Made by a program: the position numbers and the translations under genes
Notes under the pieces: model-generated
Told to the model about the DNA's origin: nothing
The model's database searches: none
What the model saw: the letters and a program-made list of their open reading frames with translations, nothing else
Part shown: positions 1 to 7,451 of the stretch, in pieces
How positions within the stretch are numbered: the first letter of the stretch is position 1
Layout of the letters: each line of letters begins with the position of its first letter
Source: UBA7672 sp031419455
GTDB taxonomy: Bacteria > Pseudomonadota > Alphaproteobacteria > Caulobacterales > Hyphomonadaceae
DNA length: 31,305 bases
Direction of reading: 5' to 3'
Assembly: GCA_031419455.1 (NCBI GenBank)
Contig: JANOKS010000090.1
Span: 1 to 31,305, forward strand

Positions 1-123
1 ACCGTCTTCGAAACCTACGAGGACATTGTCGATGCCTGCTGCAAGGCCTGGAACTTCTTCGCCAACAACCCCGCAACAGTAACCTCAATCACAGCTCGCA
101 GCTGGACACATGTCAGTGGTTAG
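1..123 (+). mobile_element. IS630-family transposase, C-terminal fragment
   Basis: The reading frame is open from the first base to a TAG at 121-123 and gives 40 residues (YEDIVDACCKAWNFF, then a tail ending W-T-H-V-S-G). This is the usual C-terminal end of IS630-family DDE transposases, in which a helix with acidic, Cys and Trp residues precedes a short tail ending near W-x-H. The catalytic domain lies left of the window. The element end is probably at the TA around 133-136, since IS630 elements insert at TA; beyond it the sequence belongs to an interrupted gene on the other strand. Family assignment rests on recall of the tail only. Confidence 0.7.
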
Positions 124-134
124 GGCCGTTGGTA

Positions 135-252
135 TAAGGAGTTCGCCGCAAAGCTTGACGATGCCGCGATTCGGGAAGCGCTCCGCGATCCGCTTGTGCA
201 GCTTCTCGATCGTGGCTTCGATATTGTCGGCGCTCAGCGTGCGATAAGGCAT
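135..252 (-). pseudogene. Unknown gene cut off by the IS630-type element
   Basis: An ATG at 252 (minus strand) opens a frame that begins MPYRTLSADNIEATIEKL and continues with a RIAERFP segment, then G-I-V-K-L-C-G-E-L. About 39 codons remain before the sequence runs into the transposon end near 133-136, after which the frame continues as antisense of the transposase. The N-terminal part is a charged helix with an R-I-x-x-R-F-P motif that I associate with the cytoplasmic head of some alphaproteobacterial membrane proteins of unknown function, but I cannot name the family. The rest of the gene, if it survives, lies left of the element. Confidence 0.45.
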
Positions 253-295
253 GCGGCAGTAATGACGTGCTCCGGTTGATCGGGGAAGGGGCGCG

Positions 296-1324
296 CTACT
301 CCCCCGCCTCATCCTCGTAGCCAACCAGATGCAGCGGCCTCGCCTTGCGGCCGTTGAGTTCGGCCCAGCGGGCGAGGGCGTCGTCGCGCCCGTGGGTGAC
401 CCAGAGTTCTTCGGGGTTCACGTCGGTGACGGTTTGCGTGAGTTCGTCCCAGTCGGCGTGGTCGGAGAGGATCAGGGGCAATTCGATGCCGCCGGCCTTG
501 GCGCGCTGGCGGATGTTCATCCAGCCCGAGGCGAAGGCAATGACAGGGTCGGAGAAGCGCTCGGCCCAGGGCGCGCCGGTGGCGGAGGGCGGGCAGACGA
601 TGATCTTGCCGGCGAACTTCTGGCTTTCCTTGCGCTGGGCCTTTTCGAGAGTGGCGGGTTCGAGCGGGCCTAAATCGACGCCGAGGCGCTCGTACATCTC
701 GCAGAGCTGTTTCATGGCGCCGTGGATGTAGATCGTATCCTGATAGCCGGCATCGCGTAGTTCGCGAATGACGCGCTGGGCCTTGCCGAAGGCGTAAGCG
801 CCGACGAGGTGCGCGCGGTCCGGGAAGGCGCGGAGCGACGCGAGGAGCTTCGCGACCTCGCCCCTGCTGTCGGGGTGGCGGAAGACTGGGAGCGCGAAAG
901 TGGCCTCGGAGATGAAGACGTTGCAGGGCACGACTTCAAAGAGTTTGCAGGTTGGGTCGGCGCGGCGCTTGTAATCGCCGGTGCAGACCATGGTGAGGCC
1001 TTTCCACTGCACCTCGACCTGGGCTGAGCCGATGACATGGCCCGCCGGGTGAAGTGTCACATCAACATCGCCGATGCGGTTGGTTTCACCGTAAGGGGCG
1101 GACTGGCGCGCTTTCGTAAACTCCTGGCCGTAGCGGGTGGCCATGGCCTCGATGGTTTCGGGCGTGGCGAGGACGGCGGCGTGGCCGGCGCGGGCGTGAT
1201 CCGAGTGGCCGTGAGTGACGACAGCGCGATCGACGCCGCCCCGGACGGGATCGATGTAGAAATCGCCCGGCGGACAATAGAGGCCGCGGGGGGTTGGGCA
1301 AAGCAGGTCTTCGGGGCGGATCAT
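296..1324 (-). CDS. Ligase-associated DNA exonuclease (MBL fold)
   Basis: About 342 residues. The protein carries the metallo-beta-lactamase metal site H-G-H-S-D-H-A near residue 40, followed by further conserved pieces (AGHVIGSAQV, CTGDYKRR, SEATFALP) typical of beta-CASP/YSH1-like nucleases, and it matches the ligase-associated exonuclease family (TIGR04122 type). Members are thought to process DNA ends together with an ATP-dependent DNA ligase, an Lhr-type helicase and the PdeM phosphoesterase. The last two are in this window at 12333 and 15953, but the ligase is not next door. The start at 1324 gives the family's usual opening (M-I-R-P-E-D-L-L...GLYCPPGDF); a TTG at 1360 would add 12 unlikely residues. 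It is transcribed divergently from the lipocalin gene across about 80 bases. Confidence 0.9.
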   Translation of the reverse strand: MIRPEDLLCPTPRGLYCPPGDFYIDPVRGGVDRAVVTHGHSDHARAGHAAVLATPETIEAMATRYGQEFTKARQSAPYGETNRIGDVDVTLHPAGHVIGSAQVEVQWKGLTMVCTGDYKRRADPTCKLFEVVPCNVFISEATFALPVFRHPDSRGEVAKLLASLRAFPDRAHLVGAYAFGKAQRVIRELRDAGYQDTIYIHGAMKQLCEMYERLGVDLGPLEPATLEKAQRKESQKFAGKIIVCPPSATGAPWAERFSDPVIAFASGWMNIRQRAKAGGIELPLILSDHADWDELTQTVTDVNPEELWVTHGRDDALARWAELNGRKARPLHLVGYEDEAGE

Positions 1325-1404
1325 GCGATGAAATATGAGTGTTCGCGCGCGGTTCGCCAAATCTTTGACTGTCAGGTGCTCCAGTTGGCGGCCTCGCGCG
1401 TATC

Positions 1405-1956
1405 ATGCGCATGAAACAGCTTGTCCTCGCCCTGTCCCTCGCTGCCTCCGCCATGATGAGCGGTTGCATCACCTCGCCCGGACCCGGCGGCGGCCCGCCT
1501 CCCGTTGCGAAGGTGGATGCGGCCCGGCTCTACACAGGCGACTGGCACGAGATCGCCTTCCGTCCGAACTGGCTGCTCGAGGGGTGCGTGGCCGGAATCA
1601 CGCGATACACGCCGAAGGATCAGCCCAACCAGGTGGGCGTGCGGGATTCGTGCAGGGACAAGACGCTCGACGGCCCCGAGAAAGTGGTCGAGGGCACGGG
1701 GCACATCCTCGATCCGGGCTCAAATGCAAAGATTCGCGCCGACTACTTCCTGTTCGTCAGCCGTGAGACCTGGGTCGCGGCGCTGGCCGATGACTACAGC
1801 TGGTTCATTTCCGTTACGCCGGATTTTGGCGAGGTGAACATCTTCACGCGCAATCCGCAGCCGGGGCAGAAGCTGATCGACGAGCTGGTCGCGAAGATAA
1901 AGAGCTGGGGATACGATACATCCCTGCTGGTGTTCCCGGTGCAGCCGCCGGCGTAG
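1405..1956 (+). CDS. Lipocalin-family lipoprotein (Blc-like)
   Basis: 183 residues. An N-terminal signal (two Met/Lys/Arg residues, then LVLALSLAASAMMSGC) ends in a lipobox with the acylated Cys at residue 21, so the protein is predicted to be anchored in a membrane facing the periplasm. The lipocalin hallmark G-x-W follows a short Pro/Gly linker (TGDWHEIAF), and the remainder fits a single eight-stranded barrel (GVRDSC, RADYFLFV, YSWFISVTP) ending with the C-terminal helix LIDELVAKIKSWGYD. Bacterial relatives bind fatty acids or lysophospholipids and have been linked to envelope stress; the ligand here is unknown. ATG at 1411 is an equally possible start. It converges on the next gene with 21 bases between. 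Confidence 0.8.
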   Translation: MRMKQLVLALSLAASAMMSGCITSPGPGGGPPPVAKVDAARLYTGDWHEIAFRPNWLLEGCVAGITRYTPKDQPNQVGVRDSCRDKTLDGPEKVVEGTGHILDPGSNAKIRADYFLFVSRETWVAALADDYSWFISVTPDFGEVNIFTRNPQPGQKLIDELVAKIKSWGYDTSLLVFPVQPPA

Positions 1957-1977
1957 GCGTGTCCCGCCGTCCGCGCC

Positions 1978-2391
1978 TCAATAGGGTGCAACCGTGATAG
2001 CACAATCAGGTAGCACGCGCGAGTAATTGACGCTCGATTTCATCTTCGCGCCAAAGTAGTTGTCAGGCTGGCCGAACACATAGGTGAATTCAACGCACAC
2101 TTTCTGCTCAGTTCCGCTGTGTTCCTTCTTGATGCGGTGGTTGTTCAGGCATCGTTTGGCGAGGGGCACGAACTCCGGGTTGGTGCACCTCGCTTCGGCC
2201 TCGTCGATGCCACCTGACTTCGCGGCTGTGGCCCATGCAAAGCAACGCACAGGCTCAACGGACTGAAGACGACCCACAGCGCAGCGCTCGGGTTTGACCA
2301 TCTCGATCTGGCCCTGCTGGACCTGCGCCTCAGCGCCGCCGATCGTGAGCAACAACGGCACGGCGACTGTCATCATTCGCAAGAGTGACAT
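1978..2391 (-). CDS. Secreted six-cysteine protein of unknown function
   Basis: 137 residues from the ATG at 2391, chosen because it directly precedes a clean Sec signal peptide (MSLLRMMTVAVPLLLTIGG, then A-E-A before Gln); the longer frame to 2463 adds an unlikely N-terminus. The mature part of about 110 residues holds six cysteines (in ERC, VRC, ARC, KRC, KVC and PDC contexts), compatible with three disulfide bonds in the periplasm. The remainder is polar with no recognisable domain. I cannot assign a family. About 200 bases of non-coding sequence separate it from the divergent HMG-CoA reductase operon, and that gap presumably holds both promoters, though I see no convincing -35/-10 pair. 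Confidence 0.6.
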   Translation of the reverse strand: MSLLRMMTVAVPLLLTIGGAEAQVQQGQIEMVKPERCAVGRLQSVEPVRCFAWATAAKSGGIDEAEARCTNPEFVPLAKRCLNNHRIKKEHSGTEQKVCVEFTYVFGQPDNYFGAKMKSSVNYSRVLPDCAITVAPY

Positions 2392-2588
2392 GCCCAGCTC
2401 CGTGATTGTGCCAAAGCAACAGGCGATCCTACCGGTGTCAACAGGCCAACGGACGTAAGTCATGGCTGAATTGCGGCGAGGAATCCTGCGACAGCATGTT
2501 CGTCGCTACGGAAGCGCCTGCCTTGAGTTTTCCCCAAATTGCCCGATCTATGCGGCGACGTCGCAGGGACGGCGGTTGAAGGGGTTTC

Positions 2589-3875
2589 ATGCCCAGCGCT
2601 TTTGATGCTGCCCGACGGATGATCGCGGCGATGCTGGCCGGACGCACCTCTGCGGAAGTCGCGGAGCGAACGCGGCCGGATACTGCTACGCCTCTGAAGC
2701 CGTGGATACGGCCGGCGAAGCATATCGAACCGACATTCACGGCGGCGAACTGGAAGACGTTGCTCGGGCATTCGGGCGCGAGCGAAGCGGACAAGGCGGC
2801 TTTGTACGATACGCGGGCTCAGGAAGAGCTTGAGCGGTACGAGCACAATATCGAGAATTATGTCGGGACGTTGCGGTTGCCGGTGGGCGTGATCGGGCCG
2901 CTGCGGGTGAACGGGATTTTCGCGAAGGGGGACTACTACGTGCCGCTTGCGACGAGTGAAGCGGCGCTGGTGGCGAGCTATGGGCGCGGTGCGCGGCTGA
3001 TCTCGTCGGTGGGCGGCTGCACGACGGGCACGCTGGCCGAGGGCGTGCATCGCTCGCCGGGGTTTGCGTTTGCGTCGACCACCGAGGCGGGACTGTTCGT
3101 CGCCTGGGTGTGCGAGAATTTCGACATGCTGAAGGCTGCGGCGGAGACGACGACGCGGCATGGCAAGCTGGTGGAGCTGAGCCCACACGTCGAGGGCGAC
3201 CATGTCTATCTCGTATGCAGCTACACGACGGGCGATGCGGCCGGCCAGAACATGGTGACCATCGCGACCGAGGCGGTGTGCAAGGCCATCGAGGAGCAGT
3301 CGCCGATCAAGCCGGTCTACTGGTTTGTCGAGGCGAACCTGTCGGGCGACAAGAAGGCGTCCGCGATGTCGTTCATGGGCGTGCGCGGGCGGAAGGTGAC
3401 CGCGTCGGTTGATCTCCCGGGCGAGCAGATCCGCAAGCAGCTGCATACGACGCCGCAGCGGATGGAGCAGTACTGGCGGATGTCAGCGCTGGGTGGCGTG
3501 ATGTCGGGGTCGATCGGCGTGCAGGGGCATTATGCGAACGGGTTGGCGGCGCTGTATCTTGCGACGGGACAGGACGCGGCGTGCGTGGCGGAGAGCGCGG
3601 TGGGCGTGACGCGCATTGAGCTACGGGAGAATGACCGGTTGTTTGTGTCGGTGACGCTGCCGAACATCATCGTCGGCACGGTGGGCGGCGGGACGGGTCT
3701 GCCGACGCAGGCGGGGGGGCTGAACATTCTCGGCCTGAAGGGCGCGGGGAATGTACGGCAGTTCGGAGAGGTGGTCGCCGCCGTGTGCCTTGCAGGCGAG
3801 CTGTCGATTATCGGGGCGTTGTGCGCGCACGAGTTTGCCAGCGCGCACAAGAACCTGGCGCGGGGCAAGGCGTGA
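2589..3875 (+). CDS. Class I hydroxymethylglutaryl-CoA reductase
   Basis: 428 residues, the length of a soluble class I catalytic domain without a membrane anchor. The four catalytic positions of the human enzyme all have counterparts: Glu124 in L-A-T-S-E, Lys255/256 in S-G-D-K-K, Asp329 in A-T-G-Q-D-A-A, and His420 in A-S-A-H-K-N. The ENYVGTLRLPVGVIGPL segment (90-104), TGDAAGQNM (214-222) and the nucleotide-binding VGTVGGGTGLPTQ (362-374) are also present. It should reduce HMG-CoA to mevalonate with NADPH, or act on a related thioester. It is the first gene of a seven-gene coupled operon; GAAGGGG stands just upstream of the ATG. No other mevalonate-pathway gene is in the window, which is odd for a bacterium expected to use the MEP pathway. 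Confidence 0.93.
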   Translation: MPSAFDAARRMIAAMLAGRTSAEVAERTRPDTATPLKPWIRPAKHIEPTFTAANWKTLLGHSGASEADKAALYDTRAQEELERYEHNIENYVGTLRLPVGVIGPLRVNGIFAKGDYYVPLATSEAALVASYGRGARLISSVGGCTTGTLAEGVHRSPGFAFASTTEAGLFVAWVCENFDMLKAAAETTTRHGKLVELSPHVEGDHVYLVCSYTTGDAAGQNMVTIATEAVCKAIEEQSPIKPVYWFVEANLSGDKKASAMSFMGVRGRKVTASVDLPGEQIRKQLHTTPQRMEQYWRMSALGGVMSGSIGVQGHYANGLAALYLATGQDAACVAESAVGVTRIELRENDRLFVSVTLPNIIVGTVGGGTGLPTQAGGLNILGLKGAGNVRQFGEVVAAVCLAGELSIIGALCAHEFASAHKNLARGKA

Positions 3876-4843
3876 GCGAGACCGCTGCGCGGGCCGATGC
3901 GCGCGTCCCCGATAAACGGGGATTGGGCGCGCGGCTGTGGGAATACCAGGCGGAGCGCTTTCCGCTGGTGAAGCATGGCGCGCTGATTGCGGCGTTCGGG
4001 GCCTCGGCGGTGTGCCTGTCGGCGCTGCTACGCGGGGCCACGCCGAGCGTGATGGCGATCGTGGTCGCTGTGCTGGTGCTGTTCGGTTTCTTCTTCCAGC
4101 TGCGCGTGGCGGACGAGCACAAGGACAATGCGGACGATGCGAAGTTTCGCCCGGAGCGGCCGGTGCCGCGTGGATTGGTGAAGCTGTCCGAGCTGCGCGG
4201 GGTGGCGATTGGCGTGGGCGTGGCGCAGGTGGCGCTGACGATTGCGCTGGACTGGCGGCTGCTTGGGCCGCTGCTGCTTGTGTGGGCGTGGATGGCGGTG
4301 ATGACGAAGGAGTTCTTCGTTCCCGCCTGGCTGAAGAAGCGGCCCATCGTCTACATGGTGAGCCACATGGCGATCATGCCGCTGATCGATCTCTACGCGA
4401 CGGCGTGCGACTGGCTGCCTGCGGGCGTGGCGCTGCATGAGGATTTCGCGCTGACGCTGGGGGCGTTCCTTTTGTTGTCGCTGGTGAACGGATCTGTGAT
4501 TGAGATTGCGCGCAAGAGCTGGGCGCCCGAGATGGAGCGGGAGGGTGTGGAAACCTATTCGCGGCTGTGGGGGGCGGAGCGGGCCGGGATTGTGGTGATG
4601 GTGCTGTTGTTGGCCGGGCTGGCGCTGTCGGCGTTCATCAATGTGCGGTCGGATGCAGGTGTGGTGATGCTTGCCGGGCTGATGCTGGTGACCATGTTCG
4701 CGGCGTGGACGGCGATCGATTATGCGGGGACGCCGGCGCCGAAAAAGGTGAAGCAGATGGAGACCGGCACGGCGGTGTTCGTGCTGGGGAATTACCTGAT
4801 GCTTGGCGTGATCCCGCTGCTGATGTCGTTGCTGCCAGCGTGA
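3872..4843 (+). CDS. UbiA-family prenyltransferase (uncharacterised subgroup)
   Basis: 323 residues from a GTG whose TGA overlap with the HMG-CoA reductase stop (GTGA) indicates translational coupling. About eight hydrophobic helices are visible. The first Asp-rich motif is ADEHKDNADDAKFRPERP with the usual following R-G-L; the second is replaced by a Glu-rich segment in EIARKSWAPEMEREGVETYS. This pattern fits an uncharacterised UbiA subgroup rather than UbiA, CyoE or MenA. UbiA enzymes transfer a polyprenyl chain from its diphosphate to an acceptor in the membrane. Neither substrate can be read from the sequence. The position between an HMG-CoA reductase and a polyprenol-kinase-like protein supports isoprenoid chemistry. 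Confidence 0.85.
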   Translation: MSETAARADARVPDKRGLGARLWEYQAERFPLVKHGALIAAFGASAVCLSALLRGATPSVMAIVVAVLVLFGFFFQLRVADEHKDNADDAKFRPERPVPRGLVKLSELRGVAIGVGVAQVALTIALDWRLLGPLLLVWAWMAVMTKEFFVPAWLKKRPIVYMVSHMAIMPLIDLYATACDWLPAGVALHEDFALTLGAFLLLSLVNGSVIEIARKSWAPEMEREGVETYSRLWGAERAGIVVMVLLLAGLALSAFINVRSDAGVVMLAGLMLVTMFAAWTAIDYAGTPAPKKVKQMETGTAVFVLGNYLMLGVIPLLMSLLPA

Positions 4844-7449
4844 GCGAAGTGCGTGGATATGTGCTGACGGGCGATGCCGCCATGTCGCCGGCGCTGGCGG
4901 GCGGCAAGGGCGCGGCGCTGGCGAAGCTGGCGGCGACGTTTCCGGTGCCTGCGTTCTTCGTGATCGCGGCGGAGGCTTTCGATCAGGACGGGTTGAAGGC
5001 CGATGCGCGCGCAGAAGTGAATCAGGGGTTAGCGCGGCTGGCTGTGGCAGGCGGGGCAGGGCGGCTGGCTGTGCGCTCGTCCGGGCGGGAGGAAGATGGC
5101 GCGGCGTCGGCGCATGCGGGACAGTTCGAGACGGAGCTGAATGTGGCGCCGGCGGATGTGGCTACGGCGGCGCATCGTGTGTGGCGGTCGGGGTTCAGCG
5201 AGACGCTGGCGCAGTATCGGCGGGCGCATCGGTTGTCCGGCGAGCCGCAGCCGCCTGCGGTGGTGGTTCAGGTGATGGTCGAAGCGCGCGTGGCCGGCGT
5301 GGCGTTCTCGGCCGATCCTGTGTCGGGCGATCGCGGCGTCGTGGTGCTCAGCGCGATTGCTGGGCTCGCGGACAAGTTGGTCGGCGGCGAGGTGGATGGC
5401 GACAGCTATCGGATTGGCGCGGATGGAACGACGCTGGAGGCTGAGCTGGTGGGTGTTGCGCCGGTGCTGAGCGAGGCGGAGCGCGCTGATGTCGCGACGA
5501 TGGTGCGGCGGGCGGCGGGGCATTTCGGGCGCCCGCAGGATATCGAGTGGGCGTTTGATGCGTGCGGGCTGCACATGCTGCAGTCGCGGCCGATTACGAC
5601 GTTGCACGCTCTCCCCGCTCATCCCGACGAACGTCGGGATCCAGGAACAGTCGTGCCGCATGCGCAGCATTTGAGCGGCAGCAGGAATTCAGAACAAGGT
5701 TCGGCGTCAGCCCTGGGTCCCGACGTTCGTCGGGACGAGCGGAGTGAGAGCGCGGAAGAGCTGACGATCTGGGACAACTCCAACATCGTGGAGAGCTATC
5801 CGGGTGTCACATCGCCGCTGACGTTCTCGTTTGCGCGGTATGTCTATGCGCATGTCTACCAGGCCTTTTCGCGGCTGATGGGGGTGTCGGGCAAGGATGT
5901 GGAAGAGCATCGTGCCGTGTTCGAGAACATGCTCGGGCGGGTGGATGGGAGGGTCTACTACAATCTGCTGAATTGGTATCGCGCACTGGCGTTGTTTCCG
6001 GGATTCAAGGCGAACCGGAAGTTCATGGAAGGCATGATGGGCGTCTCCGAGGCGCTGCCGGAGGAGATGGCGAACCGCATTGCGCCGCCCTCGACCAGCG
6101 GATGGGAGCGGTTCGTCGATAATCTGAAACTGGCGCGCGTGGGGGCGGGTCTTGCGTGGCATGAGGTGCGGATACGCGCGACGATACGCGAGTTCTATGC
6201 GCGGCTGAATGAGGCGCTCGCGAAGCCGGACGGCGTGATCGATGCGATGCAGCCGACGGAGCTGGCGGCGGAGTACCGGTTGCTGGAGCGGCAGCTGCTG
6301 GCGAAGTGGGATGCGCCGCTGGTGAACGATTTCCTCTGCATGATCGCATTCGGCGCGGCGCAGAAGGCGATGACCAAGTGGGCGGGCGATGAGGGCGTCG
6401 CTTACCTGTCGGCGACCCTGATGGGGCAAGGCGATATTGTCTCGGCCGAGCCTGCGAAGATGATCCGGGCGATGGGCGCGATGGTGCGCGAGCGGCCGGA
6501 TGTGATCGCGCGGCTGGCTGCGGGCGACCGGAGTGCGGTGGATGCGATGCCGGAGTTACGGTCTGCGTTCGATCGATACATTGCGAAGTTTGGCGACCGG
6601 TGCACGCAGGAGCTGAAGCTTGAAAGCCGGACGCTGCATGACGACCCGACGCAGGTGTTGATGGCGGTGGCGGCTGCTGGCTCGTCGCGTGAAGCGGTGA
6701 AGGTACAGGAGGTGAAGCAGGATCTGCACCTGCTGATCCCCGATCTGGGCAAGCGTGTGCTGGCGCGGTGGCTGGTGGACTGGGCGAAGGCGCTGGTGCG
6801 GGATCGGGAGAATCTGCGGTTCGAGCGGACGCGGTTGTTCGGGCGCGTGCGGCGCATCTTCCTGGCGCTTGGAGCGCGGCTAAGCGCGGCGGGCGTGCTG
6901 GCGCAGCAGCGCGATGTTTTCAATCTGACGGTGGAGGAATTGCTGGGTGCCGTTGAAGGCGCTGGCATCACGCAAGACTTGAAGGCGCTTGTGCGGCTGC
7001 GCGCGGCGGAGCATGCGGGACAGATCGCGCGGGCTGATCCGCCAGAGCGGTTCAGCGTGTCGGGCGCGCATGTGACGGGCGTGGCGGGGCTGGCGGCGCA
7101 GGCGGTTGCGGCTGGCGAAGGTGGAGAGACGCGCAAGGGGCTGGGCTGCTGCAAGGGCGTGGTGACGGCGAAGGTGCGGGTGATTGAGGACCCGCGGATT
7201 GAAGCGCTGGGGGCGGGTGAGATCCTGGTGGCTCGGCATACCGATCCGGGCTGGATCGCGGTGTTCGCCAATGCGGCGGGGGTGATTGCCGAGCGCGGCT
7301 CCCTGCTCTCGCATTCGGCCATCGTCGCGCGAGAGATGGGCGTGCCGTGCGTGGTGTCGCTGAAGGGCGTGACGCAATGGCTGAAGACGGGTGATACGGT
7401 GCGGCTGGATGGCGGCGCGGGCACTGTTGAGCGGATAGGCGGGGGTTAG
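4840..7449 (+). CDS. PEP synthase/rifampin phosphotransferase-like enzyme
   Basis: 869 residues from a GTG overlapping the UbiA stop (GTGA). The domain order is that of rifampin phosphotransferase and PEP synthase relatives. An N-terminal ATP-grasp PEP/pyruvate-binding domain (about 1-255, with AGGKGAALAKL, LAVRSSGREEDG, VAFSADPVSG and HMLQSRPIT) is followed by a large helical middle region (about 305-750) starting IWDNSNIVESYPG. The C-terminal PEP-utilising domain has the phosphorylatable His825 in GSLLSHSAIVARE. Such enzymes pass the beta-phosphate of ATP through the His to a substrate bound by the middle domain, so a hydroxyl-bearing intermediate of this operon is a plausible acceptor (inference). 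Residues about 257-305 are a low-complexity insert encoded by a palindromic repeat pair. Confidence 0.85.
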   Translation: MSEVRGYVLTGDAAMSPALAGGKGAALAKLAATFPVPAFFVIAAEAFDQDGLKADARAEVNQGLARLAVAGGAGRLAVRSSGREEDGAASAHAGQFETELNVAPADVATAAHRVWRSGFSETLAQYRRAHRLSGEPQPPAVVVQVMVEARVAGVAFSADPVSGDRGVVVLSAIAGLADKLVGGEVDGDSYRIGADGTTLEAELVGVAPVLSEAERADVATMVRRAAGHFGRPQDIEWAFDACGLHMLQSRPITTLHALPAHPDERRDPGTVVPHAQHLSGSRNSEQGSASALGPDVRRDERSESAEELTIWDNSNIVESYPGVTSPLTFSFARYVYAHVYQAFSRLMGVSGKDVEEHRAVFENMLGRVDGRVYYNLLNWYRALALFPGFKANRKFMEGMMGVSEALPEEMANRIAPPSTSGWERFVDNLKLARVGAGLAWHEVRIRATIREFYARLNEALAKPDGVIDAMQPTELAAEYRLLERQLLAKWDAPLVNDFLCMIAFGAAQKAMTKWAGDEGVAYLSATLMGQGDIVSAEPAKMIRAMGAMVRERPDVIARLAAGDRSAVDAMPELRSAFDRYIAKFGDRCTQELKLESRTLHDDPTQVLMAVAAAGSSREAVKVQEVKQDLHLLIPDLGKRVLARWLVDWAKALVRDRENLRFERTRLFGRVRRIFLALGARLSAAGVLAQQRDVFNLTVEELLGAVEGAGITQDLKALVRLRAAEHAGQIARADPPERFSVSGAHVTGVAGLAAQAVAAGEGGETRKGLGCCKGVVTAKVRVIEDPRIEALGAGEILVARHTDPGWIAVFANAAGVIAERGSLLSHSAIVAREMGVPCVVSLKGVTQWLKTGDTVRLDGGAGTVERIGGG
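5617..5740. repeat. Inverted palindromic repeat pair inside a coding region
   Basis: Two 29-base copies lie in opposite orientation at 5617-5645 and 5712-5740, differing at only two positions. Each contains a core of the form CCCGACG(AA/TT)CGTCGGG, which is itself nearly self-complementary. They bracket about 66 bases. The stretch of roughly 5605-5760 stays in frame with the phosphotransferase-like gene and encodes a polar, Arg/Asp/Ser-rich linker between the ATP-grasp domain and the middle domain. It resembles the mobile palindromic elements seen in protein genes of Rickettsia and other alphaproteobacteria. Confidence 0.75.
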
Positions 7450-7451
7450 CG

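Noticed and set aside
329..1414. Long plus-strand frames over the exonuclease gene
   Set aside because: They are antisense shadows caused by high GC content; the minus-strand frame carries the metallo-beta-lactamase motifs.
2460..3446. 328-codon minus-strand frame over HMG-CoA reductase
   Set aside because: Arg/His-rich composition without motifs; the opposite strand has all catalytic residues.
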